Assembly (NCBI RefSeq): GCF_005863245.1
Contig: NZ_VBUT01000010.1
Coordinates: forward strand, 124,001 to 188,000
Reading direction: 5' to 3'
Origin: Nocardia cyriacigeorgica
Lineage (GTDB): Bacteria > Actinomycetota > Actinomycetes > Mycobacteriales > Mycobacteriaceae
Length of the DNA: 64,000 bases
Part shown: piece by piece, positions 41,539 to 50,751 of the stretch
Layout of the letters: each line of letters begins with the position of its first letter
How positions within the stretch are numbered: the stretch's first letter is position 1
Program-made: the position numbers and the translations under genes
The notes under the pieces: generated by a model
Databases searched by the model: none
The model's input: only the letters and a program-made list of their open reading frames with translations
What the model was told of the DNA's origin: nothing

Positions 41539-41648
41539 CCTCGGGGCCGGGAGTTGCTCGGCCCGGGGCGCCGCGGTCTCGCCGTCGCGTCTACCTGCCG
41601 CGCCGCGTTCGCCGGGTTGTCCCCACGGGGGTCAATACACTGACCATC

Positions 41649-42344
41649 ATGGACGCGGCCGAATGGGATGCGCGGTACGCGCAGGGTGAATTGGTGTGGG
41701 GCGCACCGCCGAACAGCACCGTGGTGGAACACGTCTTCGGTCTGGACCGGGTGACGCCGCTGCATCCGGGCCCCGACGGCGTGGTCCCCGATCTGCCGCG
41801 CGCCCTCGATCTGGCCTGCGGCGAGGGCCGCAACGCGCTGTGGCTGGCGACCCACGGCTGGCGGGTACACGCGGTGGACTTCTCGCAGGTGGGCATCGAC
41901 AAGGGACGGACGGTCGCGACCCGGCTGTCGCGGTCGGTCCGGGAGCGGCTGACCTGGCAGTGCGCCGATCTCACCGATGTCGAGTCCACCGGCCTCACCG
42001 GCCCCTACGAACTGGTGCTGATGGTGTTCCTGCATCTGCCCGCCGCCCAACGCCGCCCGCTGGTGCGGCAGGTGGCGCGGCTGCTGAGCCCCGGCGGCAC
42101 CCTGCTGGTCCTCGGCCACGACAGCACCAACCTCACCGACGGTTACGGCGGACCGCAGGACCCGCAGATCCTGTTCACACCCGACGACATCGTCACCGAT
42201 CTCGAGGGCCTGCCCGATATCCACATCCGCGTCGCCGACCGCATCCAGCGGCCGACGGAGGGGCGCGATGCCATCGACGCCCTAGTCATCGCCCGTCGGG
42301 CCGATCTCGCACCGGAGCCGGACGGGCCGACGCCGGCAGAGTGA
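41649..42344 (+). CDS. Class I SAM-dependent methyltransferase
   Basis: A 231-residue protein. The N-terminal helix and WGAPPNSTVVE loop precede motif I, RALDLACGEGRNALWLA (near residue 54-70), motif II HAVDFSQVGI with the acidic residue contacting the SAM ribose, and motif IV ELVLMVFLHLP. This is the thiopurine methyltransferase / tellurite-resistance TehB-like subgroup, but the substrate cannot be named. ATG 41649 follows TACACT (41636-41641) by seven bases without a ribosome binding site, so it is probably leaderless. Confidence 0.87.
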   Translation: MDAAEWDARYAQGELVWGAPPNSTVVEHVFGLDRVTPLHPGPDGVVPDLPRALDLACGEGRNALWLATHGWRVHAVDFSQVGIDKGRTVATRLSRSVRERLTWQCADLTDVESTGLTGPYELVLMVFLHLPAAQRRPLVRQVARLLSPGGTLLVLGHDSTNLTDGYGGPQDPQILFTPDDIVTDLEGLPDIHIRVADRIQRPTEGRDAIDALVIARRADLAPEPDGPTPAE

Positions 42345-42359
42345 CCCGGTCCGACGCGC

Positions 42360-42393
42360 ATCGCATCCGACACGCCGGCCGACACGGTGCGAT
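42360..42393. terminator. Hairpin between convergent genes
   Basis: ATCGCATCCG (42360-42369) pairs with CGGTGCGAT (42385-42393) with one bulged base, between the methyltransferase and the facing hydrolase gene. Confidence 0.5.
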
Positions 42394-42398
42394 ACCGA

Positions 42399-42998
42399 CT
42401 ACCCGCTCCACCGCCGCAACCAGGCACCCGCCGTCTCCGCGATGACGTCGAACCCCGCCCGGAAGGAATGCGGCTGACCTGGGATAACGCAGACCTCGGC
42501 GGCATCACCCGGATCCGGGATGCCGAAGGGATCGCTGCCGCCATTGATCACGACCACCTCGATATCGCCGGTCGCGAGCAGCTCCTCCCGCCGGGATTTC
42601 TCCGGCTTGCCCGGCGGATGCAGGGGAAACGACAGTGCGATCACCCCGTGCGCGCCCACCTCGAGCGCGGTCCGGCACGCCACCCGCGCCCCATTGCTGC
42701 GCCCGCCCTGGATGAGCGGCAGTTTCTTGCCCGCGCGCCTGCGCACGGCTTCGACGATCTCCACCCAGGCCGCGTCCTGTTTCGCCGCCGATCCCGGCGC
42801 CCGGCCGCCCGCGACCCGGTACGGCTGCGTCACCAGCCCGACCGCCCCACCGGCGGCGAGCGCCGAATCGCGAACAGCCAGAATGTCTTTGGTATCGACG
42901 CCTCCACCGGCGCCGTGGGTGAGCAGCAGCAGGAACTTCGCCTCGCGGGGGCGGCGCAGCTGCACCTCGGCGGGCCCGGCACTCGTCTCGATCCGCAC
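42399..42998 (-). CDS. Alpha/beta hydrolase of the KANL3/Tex30-like group
   Basis: A 199-residue protein. HGAGGGVDTKD near residue 29 is the oxyanion-loop segment of this short hydrolase group, GGRSNGARVACR near residue 98 is the nucleophile elbow with Ser at about 100, GGSDPFG near 153 gives the acid, and GQPHSFRAGF near 173 the histidine. The triad is therefore complete. Substrates are unknown for most members. Start GTG 42998 has weak upstream GAG. It is divergent from fadE5 across 232 bases that contain the fadE5 operators. Confidence 0.82.
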   Translation of the reverse strand: MRIETSAGPAEVQLRRPREAKFLLLLTHGAGGGVDTKDILAVRDSALAAGGAVGLVTQPYRVAGGRAPGSAAKQDAAWVEIVEAVRRRAGKKLPLIQGGRSNGARVACRTALEVGAHGVIALSFPLHPPGKPEKSRREELLATGDIEVVVINGGSDPFGIPDPGDAAEVCVIPGQPHSFRAGFDVIAETAGAWLRRWSG

Positions 42999-43083
42999 AC
43001 CTCACAGTAACCGCAGGTCAGCTGCCAGCCCCGACTCGGCGAGGGGTCGCGTGTTCAACGCGTCACATTGGCGGTTTTCGTCT

Positions 43084-43135
43084 TTGCGACCGCCTTACTG
43101 GCCGGTAATATGGCGAATAAGTTACCCGCGAGTAG
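43084..43135 (+). promoter_or_regulatory. fadE5 promoter with two TTAC-N6-GTAA operator sites
   Basis: A -35 like TTGCGA (43084-43089) and a -10 TAATAT (43106-43111) are 16 bases apart. The dyad TTAC-TGGCCG-GTAA (43095-43108) fills the spacer and overlaps the -10. A second near copy, TTAC-CCGCGA-GTAG (43122-43135), lies just after the expected start of transcription. This arrangement fits repression. The first site differs from the etfD site at one position in 14. Confidence 0.65.
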
Positions 43136-43230
43136 CATGCGGAAAACCGGTATGGCTACCCGGAGGCGACAACGGGCGGGAACGGCAGAACAACCGACCG
43201 CACCAACTCGATGGAGAGTGAGTAGCAGAC

Positions 43231-45066
43231 ATGGGCCATTACAAGAGCAACGTCCGCGACCTGGAGTTCAACCTCTTCGAGGTGCTCGGCATCGGCTCGG
43301 TGCTGGACAGCGGCGCCTACGGTGACCTGGACACCGACACCGTGAAGGAAATGCTCAACGAGGTCCGGCGCCTGGCCGAGGGCCCGCTGGCCGACTCCTT
43401 CGTCGAGGGCGACCGCAACCCGCCGGTCTTCGACCCCGAGACCCACACCGTCACCCTCCCCGAGGCCTTCAAGAAGTCCTACCGCGCCCTCGAAGACGGC
43501 GAGTGGATGAAGGTCGGCGTTCGCGAGGAGCTCGGCGGCCTCGGCGCGCCCTCCAGCGTCGTCTGGGCGCTGAGCGAGATGATCCTCGGCGCCAACCCGC
43601 CCGCGCAGATGTACGGCGCGGGCGCCGGCTTCGCGCAGGTCTTCTACAACAACGGCACCGATGAGCAGAAGAAGTGGGCTCAGATCATCGCCGAGCGCAA
43701 CTGGGGCGCCACCATGGTGCTGACCGAGCCCGACGCGGGCTCCGACGTCGGCGCCGGCCGCACCAAGGCCATCAAGCAGGAAGACGGCTCCTGGCACATC
43801 GAGGGCGTCAAGCGCTTCATCACCTCCGGTGACTCCGACGACCTGTTCGAAAACATCATGCACCTGGTGCTGGCCCGCCCCGAGGGCGCAGGCCCCGGCA
43901 CCAAGGGCCTGTCGCTGTTCTTCGTGCCGAAGTACCACTTCGACTTCGAGACCCAGACCCTGGGCGACCGCAACGGTGTCTTCGTCACCAACGTCGAGCA
44001 CAAGATGGGCATCAAGGTCTCGGCCACCTGTGAGGTCACCTTCGGCGGCCACGGCATCCCCGCCAAGGGCTGGCTGGTCGGCGAGGTGCACAACGGCATC
44101 GCGCAGATGTTCGACGTCATCGAGAACGCGCGCATGATGGTCGGTACCAAGGCCATCGCGACCCTGTCGACCGGTTACCTGAACGCCCTGGAGTTCGCCA
44201 AGGAGCGCGTGCAGGGTGCCGACCTCACCCAGATGACCGACAAGACCGCTCCGCGCGTCACCATCACCCACCACCCGGACGTGCGTCGCTCGCTGGCCCT
44301 GCAGAAGGCCTACGCCGAGGGCCTGCGCGCGGTGTACCTCTACACCGCCGCGCACCAGAACGAGGACATCGCCCAGCTGGTCTCGGGTGCGGACAAGGAC
44401 ACCGCGTTCCGCGTCAACGATCTGCTGCTGCCGATCGTCAAGGGTGTCGGTTCCGAGCGCGCCTACCAGTACCTGACCGAATCGCTGCAGACCTTCGGTG
44501 GCTCCGGCTTCTTGCAGGACTACCCGATCGAGCAGTACATCCGCGACGCCAAGATCGACTCGCTGTACGAGGGCACCACCGCCATCCAGGCGCAGGACTT
44601 CTTCTTCCGCAAGATCGCCCGCGACCGCGGTGTGGCGCTGGCGCACGTGGCCGGCCAGGTCCAGAAGTTCATCGACTCCGAGGCGGGCAACGGCCGGCTG
44701 AAGGGCGAGCGCAAGCTGCTGGCCACCGCGCTCGAGGATGTGCAGGCCATGGCCGCCACCCTGACCGGGCACCTGATGGGCGCCCAGGAGCAGCCGACCG
44801 AGCTGTACAAGGTCGGCCTCGGTTCGGTGCGCTTCCTGATGGCCGTCGGCGACCTGCTCATCGGCTGGCAGCTGCTGCGTCAGGCCGAGGTGGCCGGCGC
44901 CAAGCTGGACGAGGGCGTCACCGGTGCCGACGAGGCGTTCTACAAGGGCAAGGTCGCGGTCGCGCAGTTCTTCGCCCGCAACGTCCTGCCGGAGCTGACC
45001 GCCACCCGCACCGTGCTGTCCAACCTGGACAACGACATCATGGAGCTGGACGAGGCGGCCTTCTGA
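43231..45066 (+). CDS. fadE5: Long-type acyl-CoA dehydrogenase FadE5
   Basis: A 611-residue flavoprotein, the same length as M. tuberculosis FadE5 (Rv0244c), and opening HYKSNVRDLEFNLFEVLG like it. FadE5 oxidises a broad range of acyl-CoAs and feeds ETF and EtfD. Conserved blocks include TMVLTEPDAGSDVGAGRTKA (FAD and substrate binding, near residue 162), GVKRFITSGDSDDLFENI (190), GFLQDYPIEQYIRDAKIDSLYEGTTAIQAQDFFFRK near 425-460 with the catalytic glutamate region, and the extra C-terminal helical domain that distinguishes this large subfamily. The end is LDNDIMELDEAAF. Two dyads shared with etfD lie in the promoter. Confidence 0.96.
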   Translation: MGHYKSNVRDLEFNLFEVLGIGSVLDSGAYGDLDTDTVKEMLNEVRRLAEGPLADSFVEGDRNPPVFDPETHTVTLPEAFKKSYRALEDGEWMKVGVREELGGLGAPSSVVWALSEMILGANPPAQMYGAGAGFAQVFYNNGTDEQKKWAQIIAERNWGATMVLTEPDAGSDVGAGRTKAIKQEDGSWHIEGVKRFITSGDSDDLFENIMHLVLARPEGAGPGTKGLSLFFVPKYHFDFETQTLGDRNGVFVTNVEHKMGIKVSATCEVTFGGHGIPAKGWLVGEVHNGIAQMFDVIENARMMVGTKAIATLSTGYLNALEFAKERVQGADLTQMTDKTAPRVTITHHPDVRRSLALQKAYAEGLRAVYLYTAAHQNEDIAQLVSGADKDTAFRVNDLLLPIVKGVGSERAYQYLTESLQTFGGSGFLQDYPIEQYIRDAKIDSLYEGTTAIQAQDFFFRKIARDRGVALAHVAGQVQKFIDSEAGNGRLKGERKLLATALEDVQAMAATLTGHLMGAQEQPTELYKVGLGSVRFLMAVGDLLIGWQLLRQAEVAGAKLDEGVTGADEAFYKGKVAVAQFFARNVLPELTATRTVLSNLDNDIMELDEAAF

Positions 45067-45084
45067 GGTAGTCAGGCATAAGTG

Positions 45085-45121
45085 AAAAGAGCGGTTCGGA
45101 TCTCTTCCGGGCCGCTCTTTT
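45085..45121 (+). terminator. Intrinsic terminator of fadE5
   Basis: AAAAGAGCGG (45085-45094) pairs perfectly with CCGCTCTTTT (45112-45121), with partial pairing inside. The T-rich end makes it one of the few classical intrinsic terminators of this window. Confidence 0.85.
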
Positions 45122-45218
45122 CGTGTATCCCGGGTCGTCGTCATCTGGCGGGTGTCGGCGGGCCCGGATAAGGTTCTCGTTGCGTTCGGAACCGGTGGGA
45201 TCTGGCCAGGAGGAAACG

Positions 45219-46313
45219 TTGAAGCTGAACCGGTCGTTGGCTGCGCTCGCTCGCGCCGGGGCGGTGGGGGCGGTGTGTTCGATGGTTCTCGCGGGGCCTG
45301 CCGTCGCGGATCCGAACAACGTCAATCCGATTCCCGGAATCAATGGTCAGCCGCGTGGGTTGCCCGCGCTGCCGGGCCCGACGCAGGCGGTCTTCCAGGT
45401 CACCGGGATGGACAGCCCGAACCAGACCCAGCGCGCCAATGTGCTCGGCACCGATCTCGGCATCATGTGGGACGACGGGCGTGGCGGCATGATCACCGCC
45501 TTCGGCGACAGCGCCGGGCTCGGCGTGCCGAACCTGCTGGCCGGCAGCGTGTGGGCGTGGACGAGCAATGTGCTGTTCCGCAGCCATGATCCGAACCCGG
45601 CGGACGGCATCATGTTCGACGGCGTGGTGCCCAATCCGCTGCCGAGCCCGAAGATTCCGGGTATCGAGATCAGCCTCATCCCCACCGCGGGCATCTCCGT
45701 GGGCGGGGTGCAGTACATGTCCATGATGTCGGTGCGGCACTGGGGCGACCACGGCAAGTGGGACACCAATTTCGCGACCCTCGCCGTCTCCGGTGACGGC
45801 GGCCAGACCTGGGCGCAGCTGCCGACCACCCGGCGCGCCAACGTCGACGGGTTCGAGAAGTTCCAGCAGAACGCCTTCGTCAAGAGCGGCGGCTACGTCT
45901 ACAAGTACGGCACGCCCGCGGGCCGCGACCACGCCGGCTACATCTCCCGGGTCAGAGAGCACGAGATCGCCAACCTCGACGCCTACGAATACTGGGACGG
46001 CCACGGCTGGAAACCCAACGACGCCAAGGCCGCGGCGCCGATCGTCGGCGGGGTCGCCGAACTGTCGGTGCAGTGGAACGACCACCTCGGCCAGTACGTC
46101 ATGCTCACCACCGACCCCGCCAACTCGGTGGTGCTACGCACCGCACCCGCGCCGGAAGGCCCGTGGAGCCCGCCACGCACGCTGATCGAAGCGGCCGCTC
46201 TCCCCACCGCGTACGCGCCGATGATCTACCCCTACCAGACCGGTAGCGACCTGTATTTCCTGCTCACCGTGCACAACCAGTACAACGTCATCCTGATGCG
46301 CACGCCGCTGTAG
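45219..46313 (+). CDS. Secreted DUF4185 protein, paralogue 2
   Basis: A 364-residue exported protein and paralogue of the one at 38840. The signal peptide (KLNRSLAALARAGAVGAVCSMVLAGPAVA, about 30 residues) is followed by TQAVFQVTGMDSPNQTQRANVLGTDLGIMWDDGRGG, GISVGGVQYMSMMSVRHWGDHGKW, DGGQTWAQL and YPYQTGSDLYFLLTVHNQYNVILMRTPL. TTG 45219 is chosen as start because a perfect AGGAGG (45208-45213) lies five bases upstream. Starts further upstream would place charged residues before the signal peptide. The function is unknown. Confidence 0.85.
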   Translation: MKLNRSLAALARAGAVGAVCSMVLAGPAVADPNNVNPIPGINGQPRGLPALPGPTQAVFQVTGMDSPNQTQRANVLGTDLGIMWDDGRGGMITAFGDSAGLGVPNLLAGSVWAWTSNVLFRSHDPNPADGIMFDGVVPNPLPSPKIPGIEISLIPTAGISVGGVQYMSMMSVRHWGDHGKWDTNFATLAVSGDGGQTWAQLPTTRRANVDGFEKFQQNAFVKSGGYVYKYGTPAGRDHAGYISRVREHEIANLDAYEYWDGHGWKPNDAKAAAPIVGGVAELSVQWNDHLGQYVMLTTDPANSVVLRTAPAPEGPWSPPRTLIEAAALPTAYAPMIYPYQTGSDLYFLLTVHNQYNVILMRTPL

Positions 46314-46643
46314 GGGCGCGACCCGTCGGTAGCCGATTTCTCGCCTGCCCGAGGCGTTTTCGCCGCTGATCCGCTCGGCCACGGCCGCCTCTGCCGCGGG
46401 CGCGCCGGTGTGCCATACTCTGCGCGCGATACCGATTGCCTTTCGCTGCAATGCTTTCGAAGGCTGGGGTAACGAATGAGCGACGACTCGGTGTAGGAAT
46501 GCGCCGAGGTAGGGATCGGCGCCTATCGTTTGCCTTCTCGGTACCGAGTTCTGCGCAATGTAGTCATCCGGCGCGGCAGCGGCAGTTTCCAGCGCGCTCT
46601 GCTGTGCCGGTTTCGTGGTTTCAGGCGAAAGCGGTGAGGGGAC
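46314..46643. other. Intergenic region before the MmyB-like regulator
   Basis: These 330 bases hold no credible gene. Several -10-like sequences such as CATACTCT near 46417 occur but without a -35. I see no repeats or stable terminator. Confidence 0.3.
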
Positions 46644-47372
46644 ATGATCGAACAGCGCTACACGATCGGCGAATACGTTCGGGAACGGCGGCATTCGGTA
46701 GGAATGAGCTGCGGCGAAATGGCGGTGCGGGCCCGCATTCCGCGCGTGGTCGCCGAAGAGGTGGAAAGCGGTGCGCGCGAACCCAGTTCGGACACCCTGA
46801 CGCAGCTGTTCGACGCATTGCAGGTGCCGGTGTGGTTCCGCGGGCATATCGGCAGCCTTACTCGCCCCGACTTCCTGCCGAGCGGGCTGGGTGCCGTACC
46901 GGACACCCCGACCCCCGACGACCTGGCGGATCTACGCAGCCTGACCCATCCCGCCTGCTTCCAGGTATTGCCGACCTTCGATATCGTCGCCGCCAATTCC
47001 GCGTATCAGCGATGGTTTCCCGGCGTCGAGGCCGGAACGAACGCGCTGGAATGGATGTTCCTGAACCCCGCCGCGAAAGCGGTACTGCCCGAATGGTCCG
47101 CCGAGGCGCGGCTGCTGGTCAATGCGTTCCGGGTGCTGTCGCCGGGGCTCGCCGACGATAAGCGGATCGCCGAGATCGCCGACCGCTGCGGGCGCGCACC
47201 GGAATGGGACCGGATGTGGACCGCTCCGCTGCGGCCCGACGAGCTGCACCGCGATCGCGTGCTGGTGCGCGACCCCGTCACCCGGCGCAACCGGGGCATG
47301 ATCGCGCGCATCTACGCGCCGGAATTCCCGAGGCGGCCGTGGATGCTGTACCGGCTGGTGCCCGGCGCGTAA
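46644..47372 (+). CDS. XRE-family regulator with MmyB-like ligand-binding domain
   Basis: A 242-residue protein. Residues 8-65 form the helix-turn-helix (GEYVRERRHSVGMSCGEMAVRARIPRVVAEEVESGARE). From about residue 75 the MmyB-like domain follows: QVLPTFDIVAANSAYQRWFPG, AKAVLPEWSAEARLLVNAFRVLSPGLADDKRIAEIADRCG and WMLYRLVPGA. MmyB proteins regulate antibiotic or stress genes and bind small ligands in a PAS-like domain. GAGGGG six bases before ATG 46644 fixes the start. It converges on the VanW gene; no target is adjacent on the same strand. Confidence 0.85.
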   Translation: MIEQRYTIGEYVRERRHSVGMSCGEMAVRARIPRVVAEEVESGAREPSSDTLTQLFDALQVPVWFRGHIGSLTRPDFLPSGLGAVPDTPTPDDLADLRSLTHPACFQVLPTFDIVAANSAYQRWFPGVEAGTNALEWMFLNPAAKAVLPEWSAEARLLVNAFRVLSPGLADDKRIAEIADRCGRAPEWDRMWTAPLRPDELHRDRVLVRDPVTRRNRGMIARIYAPEFPRRPWMLYRLVPGA

Positions 47373-47387
47373 TGGCCGGGCGAGCCG

Positions 47388-50300
47388 CTATTCACATTTG
47401 ACGATCGGGATCGGATCGTATTTCACGGTGCGCGTTGTCCGCGACACTTCCCTGCCGGTAGCGATATCGGTGATCACCCGGGTGTCGCTGACGGTGAATC
47501 CGTCAGCGCCCTCGGTTGCGATGCAGCCCTCACCCTTGGGCAGGGTGATGGTCTTGGGTTTGGTCGGCTTGGTGCGTTCGCCGGTGATGGATTCCACCTC
47601 GACGGTCTTGGTGCCCCAGATCCGCACCGTCACTTCGGAATTGTTCGCCGAGGCTTCGATATAGATGCCGTTGGCGGTGTTGTTGCGGAAACTGAGGTCG
47701 ATGGCGCCGTCGAACACCGTCGCTTCCCGGGCGGCCGGATACCGCGAGATGTAATAACTGTGCTCGGTGTGGCCGGTGTCCTCGAGACCCGCGAAATAGG
47801 CGGCGTTGTAGAGGGTGGTGGCGAACTGGCTGATGCCACCACCGACCGCCTTGCTCGGCCTGCCGTGGTCGATGATGCCGGATTCGACATAGCCCTCGGC
47901 GGTGCCGCGTGGCCCGGTGAACTCGTTGAGCGAGAAGGTTTCTCCGGGTTTGACGACGGCGCCGTTGACCTTCCTGGCGACGGTCCGGATATTCACCCCG
48001 GACGGTCCGCTGAACCCGCCGGTGGTGAATTCGCCCATCGGCTCGACGATTCCGAGGCCCGCGGCCGCTTCGGTGGTCAGTTTCGGCTCGACCTTCTCGT
48101 ACACCGCGGGCGCGGTGCGCTGCGGCGCGGGGGCGGCCAGCAGGGTGGCGAGCGGCTCGAGGGTCTTCTGCCAGTTGATCTTGTCGCCGACCACCGACGG
48201 AACCACCGTCGGTTTGCCGCCGGAGAGGGTGAAGGTCGCGTCCTTGGGCTCGACCTCGGACTCCTTCAGCTGCGGGGCCAGCAGGTCGGTGGCGACCTTC
48301 TGATCGATGCGCGGGGTGAGCCCGCCGTTGCCGTCGGGCGCGAACGACACGATGGTGGCGATCTGCTCGGGAACCAGCTGGGCCTTACCGCCCTTGCCGT
48401 CGAAGATCACCGGCGCCGACACCGCGGGCTGGGCGATCTGCCGCAACGCCTGGTCGATCGCGTCCTGGCGAACGGCGACCGGCGCGGGCACCACCGGCAG
48501 GTTCATCGGCGTGCCGGCGACCCAGTTGTGCACGAGCACATCGCGGGCGGCAGCCGCATCGAGCACGCGGCCGGGGACCGGAGCCACCGCCACCGGTTGC
48601 GCGTTCTCGAAGACGATGGTGCCCTCGACGGTCGGCCGGTCGTGCACGCGTAGCCCGTCGAGCGTGGCGCCGAGCGCCTCCTCGTCGACGGCGGTATCGA
48701 CCTCGACGGTCTCGGTGCCGAACAGCGAGGTCACGCGGGTGATCGGGTTGAGCGGCTGGCCGCCGATCCGGTCCCAGGTGCCGTCCCAGTCGACGCTGAG
48801 CCCCGCCGAACCGGGCACCAGCGTGGTCTGCACGTCGCCGATCGTCACCGGCAGTTCCCGGCCCGCGCGCCCATCCAGTTCCGCGCGCAGGCGAGCATCG
48901 GCCGCGGATTTGTCCATGCCACCGATCTCGACCCCGGCGACCACCACACCACGCGGCACCTCACCCGAGGACATCGCGAGATCGGCCACATACCCCAGCA
49001 GGCCGAGGCCGAACAGGGCGCCGACCGCGATCCCGATCTTGCGCGCCTTCGGCGACCGCATGATCTCCAAGAACTCGGGCCGCTTCTTCGATTCCTCCGG
49101 TTGCCGGGAAATCGGGCGACGTTCACCCGGCGCGCGTGGAGCCGGCGGGCGGGGAGCGCCCTGCTCGTCATCGTCGTAACCGGCTTCCTGATTCGCCGGG
49201 CTCTGCGCGGAGTGGGGGTAGGCGGTGGTCTCCTGCGTTGCAGGAGTGCGCTCGGATGCGGTGTAGGCCGCTGTCTCCTGGTCGTGCGCCCCCTCGCGGT
49301 CGTGCGCAGGCTGGGCAGGTTCCTGCGGTGCCGGCGCCGCTGCGGGCGCGAATCGCAGCGTCGACTGCGGATTGTCTTCCCGGCCTGCGGCCTGTGGGAC
49401 CGCACTCATCACCTCGGTGGGCGAATCCCCGGCCGCGTCGGGGCGATCGGTGGCCTTCGGCGTATCGAAAGCCGGGCCCGGACGACGGGCACCGCTCCTC
49501 GAACCAGGGTCGGAGCCGGGATGCCCCGGACGGTTGAGCGCATCGGCGGTCGGGGCGGTGCTACTGGAACCCAAGGGTGCACCGCCGACCGAGTCGGGAC
49601 GACCGGCACCCCTCGGCGCATCGACACCGGGGCCCGGGCGACGTCCACCATTAGGCGTTTCGACGCCGGATCCGGAGCGAGCGGTTTCTATCGGAGTAGC
49701 GACACCGGGGCCGGGGCGAGCGGCGCCGTTGGGCATGTCGGCGGCCGAGGCGGGGGTGAATTCTCCCCCTCGATGGGGCTGCTCGACCGGGAGCGCGTCG
49801 GTCGCGCCCGTGTCATCGACCTGGTGAGCCGTGGGCGCACCCGCGGTAGGCGGGACCGGGAGACGGCGCGTCAGCGGTTCCTGCGGTGCGTCGGCGGATC
49901 GCGCCTGCTCCGGGCGCGGGCGGGGCGGATTCGATTGAACGGGCAGCCGCTGCGTCAGATGCTCGGGCGACGGCTCAGGCATGTGCCCCTGACGCGGTTC
50001 CGGCGCGCTCTGCGGGCGCTCCTGCGACGATCCAGGCGGGTTGGCCGGCATGGGGATCCGCAGGGTCGCGCGGTCGAGGGGTGAGGTGGCGCGGCCGAAT
50101 GCCGGCGCGGGGTCGGGCTGATGCGCCGGGGAGGGCTCGCCGGGCGGCGTGTTGCCGGGCCGCTCGGCGTTGCGCGGATTTTGCGCGTTTAGGCCCGGCC
50201 GTGCTGGTGAATCCTGGGACTGCGGGTGCCGATGGTCCACGAGCGGCTGTCGCGGTTCCTGCGCCTGCTGGGACTCCTGTGGCGACTGGAGCTGCTGGGC

Positions 50301-50438
50301 TTGCTCGGCCTCGCGGCGCTGCTGTTGCTGCTGGGCGCGGGCCGATTCGAGGAACTGGCGTAGCCCGCCGTTGGTGGGCTGTGCGCGGCGGGCGGGCTCG
50401 GATCTCTCGCCGCGTCCGGTGTTCGACTCGCCGGTCAC
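47388..50438 (-). CDS. Long VanW-domain cell-wall protein with disordered N-terminus
   Basis: A 1016-residue protein. Residues 1-500 are low-complexity, rich in Pro, Gln, Ala and Arg, with loose repeats of the form RPGPGVDTP, followed by a transmembrane helix near residue 475-500 (IGIAVGALFGLGLLGYVADLAM). The extracytoplasmic part has two YoaR-like peptidoglycan-binding modules (repeats ending in TLVPGSAGLSVDW and TFTLSGGKPTVVPSVVG) and a VanW domain: PGETFSLNEFTGPRGTAEGYVESGIIDHGRPSKAVGGGISQFATTLYNAA. The C-terminal region is a small beta domain with a conserved Cys. VanW proteins act at the cell wall; the molecular role is unclear. GTG 50438 has GGAGGA upstream. Confidence 0.88.
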   Translation of the reverse strand: MTGESNTGRGERSEPARRAQPTNGGLRQFLESARAQQQQQRREAEQAQQLQSPQESQQAQEPRQPLVDHRHPQSQDSPARPGLNAQNPRNAERPGNTPPGEPSPAHQPDPAPAFGRATSPLDRATLRIPMPANPPGSSQERPQSAPEPRQGHMPEPSPEHLTQRLPVQSNPPRPRPEQARSADAPQEPLTRRLPVPPTAGAPTAHQVDDTGATDALPVEQPHRGGEFTPASAADMPNGAARPGPGVATPIETARSGSGVETPNGGRRPGPGVDAPRGAGRPDSVGGAPLGSSSTAPTADALNRPGHPGSDPGSRSGARRPGPAFDTPKATDRPDAAGDSPTEVMSAVPQAAGREDNPQSTLRFAPAAAPAPQEPAQPAHDREGAHDQETAAYTASERTPATQETTAYPHSAQSPANQEAGYDDDEQGAPRPPAPRAPGERRPISRQPEESKKRPEFLEIMRSPKARKIGIAVGALFGLGLLGYVADLAMSSGEVPRGVVVAGVEIGGMDKSAADARLRAELDGRAGRELPVTIGDVQTTLVPGSAGLSVDWDGTWDRIGGQPLNPITRVTSLFGTETVEVDTAVDEEALGATLDGLRVHDRPTVEGTIVFENAQPVAVAPVPGRVLDAAAARDVLVHNWVAGTPMNLPVVPAPVAVRQDAIDQALRQIAQPAVSAPVIFDGKGGKAQLVPEQIATIVSFAPDGNGGLTPRIDQKVATDLLAPQLKESEVEPKDATFTLSGGKPTVVPSVVGDKINWQKTLEPLATLLAAPAPQRTAPAVYEKVEPKLTTEAAAGLGIVEPMGEFTTGGFSGPSGVNIRTVARKVNGAVVKPGETFSLNEFTGPRGTAEGYVESGIIDHGRPSKAVGGGISQFATTLYNAAYFAGLEDTGHTEHSYYISRYPAAREATVFDGAIDLSFRNNTANGIYIEASANNSEVTVRIWGTKTVEVESITGERTKPTKPKTITLPKGEGCIATEGADGFTVSDTRVITDIATGREVSRTTRTVKYDPIPIVKCE

Positions 50439-50751
50439 GAATCGTCCTCCCCACATCGGGTTACAAGTTTCTCGCGCGGTGCGCGCTCGCCCAACGATAA
50501 CGGTCGGCACCGACGACGTCAGTGCCGCACAGATCACACCGGATCGCGATCCAGCAAACGATGGGCAAAGTCGCAGTTCGCACACCAAAAGGCTCCGTGC
50601 AGTTGCCGGGTCGGGGGTCTGGCAACTACACGGAGCCGATCTGTCTATCGGCGCCGCATTCGCCGCGTTACACCCGCCTGCCACATCAATTTCCTCCGGC
50701 GCGGGACAATCGTGCGCGACCAGGGGTGACGACGAACGAGGAGATGATGGC
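50439..50751. other. Divergent region between VanW-domain gene and gnd
   Basis: These 313 bases separate the two divergent genes. GGAGGA (before GTG 50438, minus strand) and GAGGAG (before ATG 50752) are the ribosome binding sites. No clear -10/-35 pair or repeat was seen. A Cys-rich frame on the plus strand is not protein-like. Confidence 0.35.

Noticed and set aside
43156..45144. 662-codon open frame on the minus strand
   Set aside because: It is exactly antisense to fadE5 and has the same biased composition typical of shadow frames.
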